Positions 18,827-31,392 are shown, numbered from the stretch's first letter. The stretch: DNA of 53,516 bases from Calidithermus roseus (GCF_003574095.1 NZ_QWLA01000015.1:1-53516); one strand, 5' to 3'. Made by a program: numbers and translations. The notes: a model not told the origin generated them from the sequence alone.

Positions 18827-19324
18827 ATGAGCACGACGCGCAGTTGGATTCAGTGGACCGTCGCGGCGGCAGTCCTGCTGGCTGTGGGGCTGGGGCTGTT
18901 CCTGCGCAACCCCAATCAAGGAAGCGGAGTGCGCTTGGAGGGCCAAGTGCAGGACTCCAGCGGCGAGCGCCTTGACCTCGCCCGTTTCAGGGGCCAGCCG
19001 GTAGTGGTCAACGCCTGGGCGACGTGGTGTGGCCCTTGCCGCCGCGAACTCCCCTTGCTGCTCGAGCAGGCCAGAGCTCAGAGTAAGGTCCGCTTCGTGT
19101 TCTTAAACCAGGGCGAGGGGCCCGAAGCGGTGCGGGCTTACCTCGAGGAAGCCCGGCTGGACATGCCCGAACCCTACTTCGACCCCAGCAGCGAGGTGAT
19201 CCAGCGCTGGGGAGCGCAGGGCCTGCCCACCACCTACTTCTTCGACGCCACCGGGAAGTTGGTCGCCAAGCACATTGGTGAACTCAATAAGAAGCAGCTT
19301 CTAGACTACTTATCGCTGCTATAG
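18827..19324 (+). CDS. TlpA/ResA-like membrane-anchored thioredoxin
   Basis: A 165-aa protein with an N-terminal membrane anchor (residues 11-26) and a thioredoxin domain outside the membrane. The redox motif WCGPC has C68 and C71, and the cis-proline motif 'GLPTTYFF' is near residue 140. It resembles TlpA/ResA proteins that reduce apocytochrome c or other exported proteins. The ATG at 18827 follows TAGATT by 7 nt, a leaderless arrangement; the longer frame upstream would add a nonsense leader. A small membrane protein gene follows. Confidence 0.83.
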   Translation: MSTTRSWIQWTVAAAVLLAVGLGLFLRNPNQGSGVRLEGQVQDSSGERLDLARFRGQPVVVNAWATWCGPCRRELPLLLEQARAQSKVRFVFLNQGEGPEAVRAYLEEARLDMPEPYFDPSSEVIQRWGAQGLPTTYFFDATGKLVAKHIGELNKKQLLDYLSLL

Positions 19325-19410
19325 ACTTGGTTCAAGATCAGATTAAGAGACTTGCACAATCCACAAACAACTTTCTCCCCTACCCTATAGGCAGGGAGGC
19401 CTGATAGTCG

Positions 19411-19560
19411 ATGCTAGCGCTACTCACGGATTTCGGAACGCAGGTACTCATCGGTCTGATGTTGCTGGTATTCATGGCCGTGCCCTTCGTGCTCCGTTTG
19501 CGCCGGAGCCAGGGCGAGTCCGGCCAAACCAACAACGATTTACCGCACGAATTGCTCTGA
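19411..19560 (+). CDS. Small single-pass membrane protein, 49 aa
   Basis: A short reading frame from ATG 19411 to TGA 19560 with AGGGAGG upstream and a terminator 24 nt after the stop. The product starts 'MLALLTDFGTQVLIGLML', has one membrane helix (about residues 11-29), then a basic 'RLRRSQG' and a polar tail. I do not recognise a family. The gene-like surroundings, with its own ribosome site and terminator, support it. Confidence 0.55.
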   Translation: MLALLTDFGTQVLIGLMLLVFMAVPFVLRLRRSQGESGQTNNDLPHELL

Positions 19561-19583
19561 GTCGCACGACCTTATGGCAGAGG

Positions 19584-19612
19584 AAGGCCGGGTTTTGAGG
19601 CCCGGCCTTATA
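19584..19612 (+). terminator. Terminator after the 49-aa gene
   Basis: AAGGCCGGG and CCCGGCCTT form a 9-bp stem around an 8-nt loop, followed by ATAGTT. It may also act for the convergent metG. Confidence 0.65.
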
Positions 19613-19629
19613 GTTCACCTCCCCACCAA

Positions 19630-19692
19630 CGGGCTTTTGCCTTTCGCGTACGACGTAGGACGTACGACCCCTAGCCATCGACCATCGACAGC
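19630..19692 (+). repeat. Dispersed short-word repeat next to metG
   Basis: Contains GCGTACGACGTA (19646-19657), then GGACGTACGAC and CCATCGACCATCGAC. The 12-mer recurs exactly at 51491-51502 and inverted at 47791-47802. Confidence 0.6.
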
Positions 19693-19694
19693 AA

Positions 19695-21738
<2,044 letters not shown>

Positions 21739-21758
21739 CCGATAGCCTCAAACCTCTG

Positions 21759-21806
21759 CTACCGCCGGGGCACCCCCATCATTCGCCGGACGAAGAAGCC
21801 GCTCAT
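21759..21806 (-). CDS. Putative leaderless 15-residue leader peptide of metG
   Basis: ATG to TAG, encoding MSGFFVRRMMGVPRR with two consecutive Met codons (9 and 10). The ATG begins 7 nt after the -10, where transcription should start, so translation would be leaderless. The last codons (GTG CCC CGG) can pair with the 5' arm of the terminator downstream. Role in attenuation is inferred. Confidence 0.4.
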   Translation of the reverse strand: MSGFFVRRMMGVPRR

Positions 21807-21812
21807 GAGGTC

Positions 21813-21841
21813 ATGGTAGCTCAGCCAGCCACCCCTGGCAA
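21813..21841 (-). promoter_or_regulatory. metG: metG promoter
   Basis: TTGCCA (21836-21841) and TACCAT (21813-21818) on the minus strand with 17 bp between, just after the rpiA stop. Confidence 0.6.
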
Positions 21842-21848
21842 GCTGGGT

Positions 21849-22571
<723 letters not shown>

Positions 22572-23048
22572 TCAGGCTTGCTCCTGCTGAAGCTCTTGCA
22601 GGGCCTGGGCCACCTCGAGGGCGTGGTCCTCGGCCTTGACCTTCTCCCAGACCCTCGCGACGTGGCCGGTGGGGTCGATCAGGAAGGTCTGGCGCAGGAT
22701 GCCCTCGTATTCCTTGCCGTACAGGTTTTTCGTGCCCCAGGCCCCGTAAGCCCTGATGACCTCGGTACTGGGGTCAGCCAGCAGCGGGAAGTTGAGGCCG
22801 TACTTGCTGGCGAACTTGCCGTGGCTGGCCGTATCGTCGGCGGAGACCCCCAGCACCACCGCGCCCATCTGCTCGAGCCGTCCCTTCTCGTCACGGAAAG
22901 AACAGGCCTCCTTGGTGCAGCCGGGGGTGTCGTCCTTGGGGTAGAAGTAAAGCACCACCCACTTACCCCGGTAATCCGAAAGCCTGTGAACCTTGCCCTC
23001 CTGATCAGGAAGGGCGAACGATGGCGCGGCTTTGCCTACGGTAACCAT
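22572..23048 (-). CDS. bcp: Thiol peroxidase of the Bcp/PrxQ type
   Basis: A 158-aa peroxiredoxin that reduces H2O2 and organic peroxides with thioredoxin. The peroxidatic Cys and the resolving Cys five residues later are in 'TPGCTKEACSF' near residue 45, the PrxQ arrangement. 'YFYPKDDTPGC' and 'RQTFLIDPTG' are standard. It is upstream of rpiA on the same strand, probably in one operon. Confidence 0.92.
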   Translation of the reverse strand: MVTVGKAAPSFALPDQEGKVHRLSDYRGKWVVLYFYPKDDTPGCTKEACSFRDEKGRLEQMGAVVLGVSADDTASHGKFASKYGLNFPLLADPSTEVIRAYGAWGTKNLYGKEYEGILRQTFLIDPTGHVARVWEKVKAEDHALEVAQALQELQQEQA

Positions 23049-23194
23049 AACGCCAACAGCCTACCGCACGGACGGAAGCTCACTGTTGCCAGACGCTCAA
23101 ATGGACGTCGCAGACCGGATGCACAACGCAGGAGGCTTCTTCCCACTTCCCGCCCTTTCCACGTACGAGCCCCATGACTTCGAGCCTCGAGGCT

Positions 23195-23683
23195 TCACCC
23201 CACCTTATACCCGAAGCGCCGCAGCAGGTCCTTGCGCCAGGTGATGTCTTCCTCACCCTCGACGCCCAGCGGCAGGAAACCGTCCATCACGCCGAGGATG
23301 CCTCGCTGCTCACCCTCTTGTGCGACGACCACGCTCAGGGGGTTGGCTGTGGCCGCGAAGATACGCACCACTTCGGGGCAGGCTTTTACCGCGTGCAGCA
23401 CGTTGATGGGGAAGAACCCCTCGCCCAACACGATCAGGAAGCTGTGGCCCGCGCCGATATTCTGCGCGTTGCGCACGGCCAGTTCGACCAGCTCAGGCGC
23501 GGTCCCGGTCTTGCGGATGAGGCGTTTGCCGCTGGCTTCGCAAAAGGCCAGGCCGAACTTGATCCCCGGCACGGCAGTCACCAGCGCCTCGTGCAGGTCC
23601 TCGACGGTCTTGATGAAATGGCTCTGCCCCAGGATGACGTTGAGGTTTTCCGGCTTCTCAAGCTGCACCACTTGCAATTCCAT
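23195..23683 (-). CDS. Adenosine-specific kinase family protein
   Basis: A 162-aa protein of the small family named after an archaeal adenosine-specific kinase (Pfam Adenosine_kin). Characteristic are 'VILGQSHFIKTVEDLHEAL', 'IKFGLAFCEASGKRL', 'GAGHSFLIVLGEGFFPINVL' and 'CEVVRIFAATANPL'-like segments. The family is common in archaea and thermophiles; its cellular role is poorly known. ATG 23683 has GGGAGGTG close upstream and is preferred over GTG 23689. It stands alone between bcp and a secreted protein gene. Confidence 0.82.
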   Translation of the reverse strand: MELQVVQLEKPENLNVILGQSHFIKTVEDLHEALVTAVPGIKFGLAFCEASGKRLIRKTGTAPELVELAVRNAQNIGAGHSFLIVLGEGFFPINVLHAVKACPEVVRIFAATANPLSVVVAQEGEQRGILGVMDGFLPLGVEGEEDITWRKDLLRRFGYKVG

Positions 23684-23752
23684 ACCCACCTCCCATACGC
23701 AGCGATACCCAATTCTAGAGGCTGAGCAGCTCCGGGCTAATCGACTATGGAC

Positions 23753-24298
23753 TTATGGCCGCAGTATCCGCACGAGATCGATGGTGCCGCCATCTGGGCT
23801 GGCATAGCGCACGATCCCCACGCCGGGCACGAAATACGACTCCACCACCACGCTACCTCCCGCCTCCGTGACCAAGGAGGTGCGGATCACGTAGGCGTTG
23901 TAACGTCCGGCGGGGACGCTGACCCCCTCGATTCGCTCCACCCGCGACAGCAGGGCAATGGTGCTGCCGCTCAGGGTGCTCCTGCCACCCCACTCCTGGC
24001 CCAGCACCATAGGAGCAGGCGGATAGAGCATCAAAGCAGGCTGATAGCGCTGTACCTGACCATTGAACACCGTGCCCTCGAGAAAGACCCCCTGCGGGCT
24101 GTAGCGCAGCAGTTCGCCGTAAACGGGCTTGCCGGGGAAGCGGTGCTCGAGCACCAGCATCCCCGCCTGCTCACGGGCAAAAATCTGCACCTCACCCGAA
24201 GAGTATGCCCAACCCAGCCCCACCCCACGGGGATAGAAATCCCCCGGTTGGGCCAGCACCAAACCCAGCAGTAAACCCCAAACGACCCAGCGTCTCAC
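23753..24298 (-). CDS. Hypothetical secreted protein, 181 aa
   Basis: I do not recognise a named family. An N-terminal signal peptide (residues 1-16, '[16 protein letters not shown]') precedes a beta-rich domain. '[16 protein letters not shown]' near the start and '[13 protein letters not shown]...[13 protein letters not shown]' near the end resemble the DUF3108-like secreted proteins whose last strands read 'wyvpGvG.vk'. Its start overlaps the proC stop by 4 nt, so it is translated from the proC transcript. Confidence 0.7.
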   Translation of the reverse strand: MRRWVVWGLLLGLVLAQPGDFYPRGVGLGWAYSSGEVQIFAREQAGMLVLEHRFPGKPVYGELLRYSPQGVFLEGTVFNGQVQRYQPALMLYPPAPMVLGQEWGGRSTLSGSTIALLSRVERIEGVSVPAGRYNAYVIRTSLVTEAGGSVVVESYFVPGVGIVRYASPDGGTIDLVRILRP

Positions 24299-25077
24299 TC
24301 ATCTTCTCCCAACGCAAAGCCGCGTATGGTGGCGGCTTCTACGGCTTCGATCAGGGCAGCCCGCAGGCTGCGGGCCTCGAGGGCGGCCAGGCCATAGATG
24401 GTGGTGCCGCCAGGGCTGGCGACCTCCTCCTTGACCACGGCCGGATGTTTGCGGCGCAACAGCTCTCCAGTAGATACCAGCACGTCGGCAGCCAGCTTGA
24501 GCGCCTGCGCCCTGGGGATACCCTGCTTGACACCTCCATCAGCCAGGGCCTCGGCTACCACGGCGATGTAGGCCGGAGCCGAAGCCGACATGCCGGTGAA
24601 AGCGTTGAACAATCGCTCGGGCAGGTCGTAGATGTCGCCCACGGTGGCAAAGAGCTTCCGGGCGAACTCGAGGTCACCGGCCTCCTCGGCCTCAGGAGGT
24701 GCGGTGAGGGCGGTAGAACTGCGCCCGATGGTGGCCGCCACGTTGGGCATGGCCCGCACCACCCGGCGCGTGCCCAGGCGGCGGGAGAGCACGGTAGTCG
24801 AAACCCCGGCCATGATGGAGATATAGCCCGTATTGGGATGGACGATGCGGGGTGCCAGAGCCGGGAAATCCTTGGGCTGCACCCCAATCAGAACCCGCTC
24901 CGCTCGTCGCAAGTCTTCAGGGTTGAGGGCGTTCACGGCATACTGCTCGGCAATCTGCTGAGTACGCTCGGGGAAATCCAGCACGCCAATCTCGCCTGCG
25001 CTGAGAAAGCCCGAGCGAAGCACCCCCTCGAGGATACTCCTGCCCATCTTGCCCACGCCCACCATGGCCAGTTTCAT
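24295..25077 (-). CDS. proC: Pyrroline-5-carboxylate reductase
   Basis: A 260-aa NAD(P)H enzyme making proline from pyrroline-5-carboxylate. The N-terminal Rossmann motif is '[16 protein letters not shown]', the middle has '[18 protein letters not shown]', and the C-terminal dimer domain carries '[25 protein letters not shown]' and '[10 protein letters not shown]'. ATG 25077 is chosen because the promoter TTTACC-17-TAGACT (25085-25113) places the transcript start at this codon; the ATG at 25083 would lie upstream of it. The 3' end overlaps a secreted protein gene. Confidence 0.92.
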   Translation of the reverse strand: MKLAMVGVGKMGRSILEGVLRSGFLSAGEIGVLDFPERTQQIAEQYAVNALNPEDLRRAERVLIGVQPKDFPALAPRIVHPNTGYISIMAGVSTTVLSRRLGTRRVVRAMPNVAATIGRSSTALTAPPEAEEAGDLEFARKLFATVGDIYDLPERLFNAFTGMSASAPAYIAVVAEALADGGVKQGIPRAQALKLAADVLVSTGELLRRKHPAVVKEEVASPGGTTIYGLAALEARSLRAALIEAVEAATIRGFALGEDE

Positions 25078-25084
25078 CCACATG

Positions 25085-25113
25085 AGTCTAATGGCACTAT
25101 GAGAGCGGGTAAA
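25085..25113 (-). promoter_or_regulatory. proC: proC promoter, leaderless
   Basis: TTTACC (25108-25113) and TAGACT (25085-25090) are 17 bp apart and the -10 ends 7 nt before ATG 25077. Confidence 0.5.
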
Positions 25114-25140
25114 GTGCGTTTGAGTTAGGTAATTGCTAAT

Positions 25141-25232
25141 GAAGTCGATAGTCGGTGGTCAATGGCTAAAGCGCCAAATGCCAAACGCTAAACGCCCAGA
25201 ATCACGACCCCACGGCGTCTTGCGTTGGGCGA
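25141..25232 (+). repeat. Dispersed short-word repeat between proC and tsaB
   Basis: Contains AGTCGATAGTCGGTGGTC, CCAAATGCCAAACGCTAAAC and GGCGTCTTGCGTTGGGC. Related words occur at 48946-48983, 50632-50675 and 51466-51555. It runs up to the tsaB -10. Confidence 0.55.
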
Positions 25233-25245
25233 TATACTCCTGGGC

Positions 25246-25764
25246 GTGCAGGTACTGGCCATCGATACCGCGACTGCCTTCTTGGTGCTCGGTCTGCCCG
25301 CCAGCGAGCGCATCGTCCGGCTGGACCGCCGCCACGCCGAAGCGCTCTTCGGCGAGCTCGAGTCCTTCCTCCAGTGGGCGGGCTGTGGGCTCGAGCAACT
25401 CCAGGGCATCGCCGTGGGCCGGGGGCCCGGCTCTTATACTGGCCTGCGCATCGGCATCTCGGCAGGGCTGGGGCTGGCGAGGGGGCTGGGCATCCCCCTG
25501 GTTGGCGTGGACACCCTGGCCGGCGTGGCCGGGCGCTACCGGGGCACGGTGCGGGTGGCCCACTCCACCCGCGGCGGCTTCGTGTACACCGCCAGCTATC
25601 ACGTTCACGACGAAATCCGGGCCCTTACACCTGCTGAGAAAAGGCCCCTCGAGGGCCTCGACCCCCATTCGCTGGACGAGCCCCCATCGGGGCGGGTGCT
25701 AGCCGGGCTGGGAGCCAGGCTGCTGCGCTCGGGCCAGAGGGGTGTGGAACCCCTCTATCTCTGA
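25246..25764 (+). CDS. tsaB: TsaB, t6A tRNA modification factor
   Basis: A 172-aa ASKHA-fold protein that works with TsaD and TsaE to place threonylcarbamoyl on A37 of ANN-decoding tRNAs. 'LAIDTATAFLVLGL' at the start and 'VGRGPGSYTGLRIGISAGLGLARGLGIPLVGVDTL' at about 57-90 are diagnostic. It is shorter than E. coli TsaB (231 aa), as in other thermophiles. GTG 25246 is preferred: TATACT (25233-25238) ends 7 nt before it, a leaderless start. The next gene begins 14 nt after its stop. Confidence 0.88.
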   Translation: MQVLAIDTATAFLVLGLPASERIVRLDRRHAEALFGELESFLQWAGCGLEQLQGIAVGRGPGSYTGLRIGISAGLGLARGLGIPLVGVDTLAGVAGRYRGTVRVAHSTRGGFVYTASYHVHDEIRALTPAEKRPLEGLDPHSLDEPPSGRVLAGLGARLLRSGQRGVEPLYL

Positions 25765-25778
25765 TAAACTCATTTTTC

Positions 25779-26906
25779 GTGGTCCTCGAGGCCTACCACC
25801 GCCTGCACCCCCTGCCCGCTGGCCCGCTCACGCTCTACCGTAAGGCGGGTGCACGGGGGTATGGGGACGGGCGCTGGGAACTGCTGGCCAGGAGCCTTCA
25901 GGCCCACGGGGCCAGGGCCCTCGACCTCAATCCTGGCATCGGGCTCGCCAGTGCCGTGCTGGTGAAGGCCGGGCTCGAGCTAGACCTGCTGGAGACCTCC
26001 CGCGTCGCCCTGCGCTGCCTCGAGGCCGCTTTCGGCAACCAGCCCGGCGTGCAGGTCCGTGCTGCCGTGCCCTGGGAAGCTCCGGCAGAGCACTACGATC
26101 AGGCCGTGCTGGTCCTACCTTCGGAGCGGGGACAGGACTTCACCCATCTCAGCCTCCTCGCCGCGGCCCGCGCCCTGCGTCTTGGCGGGCAGCTGTGGCT
26201 CAGCGGCGACAAGAACAAAGGCTTCGAGCGGCAATTCAGGGCGGCCAGGGCTCTGCTGGGCTCCGGGGAGGTCCTGGAGCGCGAAGGGTCCTTGCGGGTG
26301 GCGGTGCTCGAGAAGCAAAACCCCTCCCCCGATCTCCCCGACCCCTGGAAGGGCTTTACCATCGAGGCCAGGGGTCGCTCACAGGCGTTTTACTGCCTGC
26401 CCGGTGTCTTCTCCGCCGGTCGGCTCGACGAGGCGACCGCCCTGCTGCTCGAGACCCTGGGAGAGGTCTCCGACGCCGAGGTGCTCGACCTGGGAGGGGG
26501 CTACGGCGCCATCGGGCTGACGCTGGCCGCCGAGGGCGCGCACGTGACGCTGTTGGAGGACGACCTGGCGAGTGTTCTGAGCGCGAGGCGAAGCGCCGAG
26601 GCCAGCCAGATCAGCGCCACCATCGCCCACAGCGATGTGGATGAAGGCTTGCCAAAAGACCGCTCCTTCGATATAGTATTATCAAACCCCCCGTTTCACG
26701 TGGGGGGGTCAGTCATTCTCGATGTGGCCCACGCTTTCATCACAGCCGCACACGCCCGCCTTCGGTCAGGCGGGAGGTTCTATCTTGTGGCCAACCCCTT
26801 CTTGAAGTACGAACCGCTCCTGCAGACGCTATTCGGTAGCGTCCGCACCCTCGCGGTGCAGGGCTATAAGGTGCTCTCGTGCACTAAAGACCGGAGCGCA
26901 CGGTGA
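25779..26906 (+). CDS. rsmC: RsmC/RlmG-like rRNA guanine-N2 methyltransferase
   Basis: A 375-aa SAM-dependent enzyme with two tandem class I methyltransferase folds. The N-terminal half is degenerate, as in RsmC. The C-terminal half has 'VLDLGGGYGAIGLTLA' (about 232-247) for SAM and the catalytic 'NPPFHVGG' near 305. Thermus RsmC methylates G1207 of 16S rRNA and has similar length. GTG 25779 directly begins the homologous part. It lies 14 nt after tsaB in the same direction. RsmC versus RlmG cannot be fully settled by eye. Confidence 0.82.
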   Translation: MVLEAYHRLHPLPAGPLTLYRKAGARGYGDGRWELLARSLQAHGARALDLNPGIGLASAVLVKAGLELDLLETSRVALRCLEAAFGNQPGVQVRAAVPWEAPAEHYDQAVLVLPSERGQDFTHLSLLAAARALRLGGQLWLSGDKNKGFERQFRAARALLGSGEVLEREGSLRVAVLEKQNPSPDLPDPWKGFTIEARGRSQAFYCLPGVFSAGRLDEATALLLETLGEVSDAEVLDLGGGYGAIGLTLAAEGAHVTLLEDDLASVLSARRSAEASQISATIAHSDVDEGLPKDRSFDIVLSNPPFHVGGSVILDVAHAFITAAHARLRSGGRFYLVANPFLKYEPLLQTLFGSVRTLAVQGYKVLSCTKDRSAR

Positions 26907-26976
26907 GAAATCGACACGACTCTCTGCGGGTTTTGCCCATCCCAACGGCAAAGCTTCAGCTCGGAGGTGAGGCAGC

Positions 26977-28401
<1,425 letters not shown>

Positions 28402-28421
28402 AGCCGAGGGGAACCTCAAGT

Positions 28422-29309
28422 TCACCCCGCCTGGTCCTCCGGTTCCGGGAGCTGTGGCTTCCAGCGCAGCGGGTCAATACTTCCCTGGTACAGCGGCAAC
28501 GATAGGGGCGGGTCGCCAGGCCGGAACTGATCCCACACACGGGTCATCCCGGCGGTGCCAAACCTGCGAACGCGCGAGACGTGATCTAAATCGAGCACGT
28601 CGGTCAGGATGGTGCGCTCGGCTCCGCTGGCCGCCGCCCTGATCAGCCCTTCCGGGTCTACGATCACACTCTGACCGGTGCCGGTTGGGCCGGCGCAGTT
28701 CACGCTGACCACGAACACCTGATTGACGATGGCATTCGCCCGGGCCAGTACCACCTCCTGGGTACGCTCAGAGGTCGTCGTTCTCACCAGATTCAGCACG
28801 ACCTCGGCCCCCATCCAGGCCAGGTGTCGGGTGACTTCAGGGAACCAGGCGTCGTAGCAGATGGAGAAGCCAGCCTTGCCGATACCAGTGAGGTCGAAGG
28901 TCACGAAGCGGTCGCCAGGATCAAACGGTTCGTAAGGTCGCCACGGGAACACCTTGCGGTACCACGCAGCCAGATGGCCTTCTGGGGAGAAGGCCACGGC
29001 GGTGTTAAACAGCTGCCCTTGCGGACCACTTTCGCATACACTGCCCGGCACCAGCCAGATGCCCAAGTCTGCCGCCAGCTCTCCCAAGGCCATGATGCGG
29101 GGGCCGGATAACGGCTCCGCGCTGGCGCTGAGCGCTTCCCTGTTCAGAGGAGCATCGGCAGCAAACAGGTGAAGCTCGGGGTAGACGATCAGCCGAACCT
29201 GCGGGAAAGCGGCCAGCAGTGCTTGTACGTGCTCGCAGAAGCGGCTCAGCGGCTCACCCGCCCTGCAGGGCTGCTCCTGCACCACAGCCACAGGGAGAAC
29301 CCTCGACAT
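28422..29309 (-). CDS. Nitrilase-superfamily amidohydrolase (catabolic island)
   Basis: A 295-aa carbon-nitrogen hydrolase. The Glu ('VYPELHL'), Lys ('YRKVFPW') and Cys ('ICYDAWFPE') of the triad are all present. The pattern 'RKVFPWRPYEPFDPGD' resembles aliphatic amidase and omega-amidase relatives. ATG 29309 has AAGGAG 6 nt upstream. It is the last gene of the minus-strand catabolic island and probably releases ammonia from an amide intermediate; this role is inferred. A hisD-like fragment lies just upstream. Confidence 0.85.
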   Translation of the reverse strand: MSRVLPVAVVQEQPCRAGEPLSRFCEHVQALLAAFPQVRLIVYPELHLFAADAPLNREALSASAEPLSGPRIMALGELAADLGIWLVPGSVCESGPQGQLFNTAVAFSPEGHLAAWYRKVFPWRPYEPFDPGDRFVTFDLTGIGKAGFSICYDAWFPEVTRHLAWMGAEVVLNLVRTTTSERTQEVVLARANAIVNQVFVVSVNCAGPTGTGQSVIVDPEGLIRAAASGAERTILTDVLDLDHVSRVRRFGTAGMTRVWDQFRPGDPPLSLPLYQGSIDPLRWKPQLPEPEDQAG

Positions 29310-29318
29310 GCTCACTCC

Positions 29319-29435
29319 TTATTCGGCCTTGGGATGTGTGACCTCAGCCAGGACCCTCGAAGCAGGCACCAGCACCGACCGGGAGTGGGTTCCACGTTCA
29401 GCCTGGGCCAGCAGGCCGGCGGCTACCATCCACAT
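29319..29435 (-). pseudogene. Remnant of a histidinol dehydrogenase family gene
   Basis: Thirty-eight codons read 'MVAAGLLAQAERGTHSRSVL' and then 'VPASRVLAEVTHP' before a stop. They align with 'VVAADLLAQAEHGTNSQSIL' in the complete gene at 34658. The zinc-binding His of 'AEHG' is Arg here. Nothing else of the gene is present, and the fragment overlaps the end of the M20 gene in another frame, so it is a relic of a second copy. Confidence 0.75.
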
Positions 29436-30909
29436 CTTGACTTGTACTGAAGCGCTCACCTTCGATCACCCCCACCCAGTCATTCAAATAATCGACCGTC
29501 CAGTGCATCAGTTTGTTCACGGAATCCACAGTAATGTACTCATCAGGAGCATGGGGACGGTCACCGTGCCCGGTTCCCGCGATGCTATAAGGGATTTGAA
29601 TTCCAAGGTTACACAGGAGCGAAGCCGGGGAGCAGTTATTGGCAATTGGCCATACCACTACGGGCACACCATATCTTTCGGCAGTTATGCGAGCTGCTCG
29701 CAATAAGGTATCCCGCTCTTCGGGCAAGGCAGGTGCACCGGCATAGCCTTGGGTGTTCTTAAGCCTCACTGCTTCGTGGCCACGCCGCCGCAGATGAGCT
29801 TCGACCAGCTCAACCATATTCTGAGGTTCTATGCCGGGCGGAAAACGAATATCTACCTTGGCGCTGGCCCGTCCGGGCATGTTGGTGTAAAAGCTCGGGC
29901 CTTGGTAGCCTCCGGTTATGCCCTGGATGTTGATGGTTGCCCCGAGCATATAGTAGGGCAGGTGCTCAGACAGGGGCCTACCTCCCTCCATCCGAGTGAC
30001 ATTCAAGTTGGTGAGCATGTTGCGCTCCCACTCGGGGTTAGCATCAAAGGCTGCCTGAAGTGCTTGAACCTCCGGGTCATCCGCAGCTGCGGGCAGTTCC
30101 AAACGTTCCTCGATTCCATCTAGGGTCAGCCGTTGATGGTCGTCATAGAGGGTAGAAAGCGCTTTGATCAACTTCATCATGGGAGCATCTATCCAGGCCG
30201 AATGCCCTGCCCAAACATGCCGTCCGTCACGGGTCCCCCCCCACTCACCTCCCTTGCACTCGAGTTCGGTCAGCAATAAACCTTTGTAGGCTCGTCGCAG
30301 GGTCATGGTTCCGGCAGCATTCTGCTGCATACAGGGCAACCAAACCCCTTGGGCCTTGGCTAAAACGGATCGGTATTGCTTCACGAACCCAGCCAGGCTG
30401 GGGCTGCCGATTTCCTCTTCGCCCTCGATCACGTAAAGCAGGTTGGCCGGAACGTCACCAGTAGCATCCAGCAGAGCCTTGATTGCAAGGATAGTAGAAA
30501 GCACCGGGCCCTTGTGGTTGTTAACTCCCCGCCCCACCAACACCTTGCCCAAGGGCAGAATTCCCAAGTCGGCAGCATCCACGATGTGCGCGCCTAGGGG
30601 ATCGACCGTCCACTCCTCAGGCAGGGTCGGGGTCACATCGTAGAGGCCATAGATGATCAGCGTGGGGGCATCAGGATTCTTAGCCCTTACGCTGCCAAAC
30701 ACCACTGGCCAGCCAGCAGTCTCAACCACGGCGGCGTCCGGGGCAATTTGCGCCAGCAGTTCACGGGTGTACTGGGCACACTCGAGCATCCCCTCCCCAG
30801 TGTCAGAAAACGAGGGCTGGCGGATGTAGTCGCGGACAGCCTCGAGGCTCTGAGTTTCTCGCCGATCAATCAGCTCGTGTACACGGGTTGTGGAGAGCTT
30901 GGAGATCAT
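29398..30909 (-). CDS. M20-family hydrolase with altered metal ligands
   Basis: A 503-aa protein with the M20 peptidase fold. Instead of the usual 'GHxDV' it has 'YGLYDVTP' and instead of 'GRGxxDDKGP' it has 'GRGVNNHKGP'. The catalytic 'EGEEEIGSPSL' and the last ligand region 'RPHAPDEYI' are kept. Metal binding must differ from classic dinuclear members. I recall related sequences with RGVxNxKGP in other bacteria, so this may be a subfamily with another activity. ATG 30909 has AAGGGG upstream. The final residues run into a hisD remnant, so the C-terminus may be altered. It follows the single NTF2 gene by 4 nt. Confidence 0.8.
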   Translation of the reverse strand: MISKLSTTRVHELIDRRETQSLEAVRDYIRQPSFSDTGEGMLECAQYTRELLAQIAPDAAVVETAGWPVVFGSVRAKNPDAPTLIIYGLYDVTPTLPEEWTVDPLGAHIVDAADLGILPLGKVLVGRGVNNHKGPVLSTILAIKALLDATGDVPANLLYVIEGEEEIGSPSLAGFVKQYRSVLAKAQGVWLPCMQQNAAGTMTLRRAYKGLLLTELECKGGEWGGTRDGRHVWAGHSAWIDAPMMKLIKALSTLYDDHQRLTLDGIEERLELPAAADDPEVQALQAAFDANPEWERNMLTNLNVTRMEGGRPLSEHLPYYMLGATINIQGITGGYQGPSFYTNMPGRASAKVDIRFPPGIEPQNMVELVEAHLRRRGHEAVRLKNTQGYAGAPALPEERDTLLRAARITAERYGVPVVVWPIANNCSPASLLCNLGIQIPYSIAGTGHGDRPHAPDEYITVDSVNKLMHWTVDYLNDWVGVIEGERFSTSQDVDGSRRPAGPG

Positions 30910-30913
30910 GGAC

Positions 30914-31387
30914 TTACCCCTTATCACTCGATCCTTGGCCCTTAATCTGCCGCAACCGCTCACGAATGATCTCGAGCGGGTCGATTCCAATCTGCTGCAT
31001 AAAGTCAATTAGATCGATTAGGACCCAGTTCTCCACCAGCTTGTCGCCCTCCGAGCGCCAGATATCCATGTAGCGCACCCTAACTGCCTTACCCGTAGGA
31101 GGAATTCCCAACCACTCCCCTAGGTGGGTCGCTTCAACTACTCCCGTAGAAGCAGCGTATTGCCCGCAACCAAAGCGCACCTCATCTACTGCTTTTTTGT
31201 CAGGAAAGGCGTGGAGGAAAGGCCGCTGCTGCCCGTCTTGAAAAGCCTTAAGGCCATACAGGGTGCCGATTCCAGCTGGGCCACGCCAGATCATGTCTTC
31301 CGACCAGAATTCCTCCTGGCCTTCAATCACATGGTTATTGAGGGCTTCTACCATTTTTTCCACCAGTTCCAAAGCAGCTTTTCCCAT
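30914..31387 (-). CDS. SnoaL/NTF2-like protein, single domain
   Basis: A 157-aa alpha+beta barrel protein of the SnoaL-like or 'ester cyclase' type. Helices with 'LVEKMVEALNNHVIEGQEEFWSEDMIWRGP' are followed by strands such as 'FGCGQYAASTGVVEATHLGEWLGIPPTGKAVRVRYMDIW'. Such folds bind small hydrophobic or enol intermediates and can isomerise, dehydrate or cyclise them. ATG 31387 has AAGGGGTGA upstream. It lies between the second importer and the M20 gene in one operon. The function is not assignable. Confidence 0.7.
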   Translation of the reverse strand: MGKAALELVEKMVEALNNHVIEGQEEFWSEDMIWRGPAGIGTLYGLKAFQDGQQRPFLHAFPDKKAVDEVRFGCGQYAASTGVVEATHLGEWLGIPPTGKAVRVRYMDIWRSEGDKLVENWVLIDLIDFMQQIGIDPLEIIRERLRQIKGQGSSDKG

Positions 31388-31392
31388 ACCAC

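Noticed and set aside
28404-28432. GGGGAAC / GTTC-ACCCC as a terminator between rpoD and the amidase gene
   Set aside because: The stem needs a bulge and there is no T-run.
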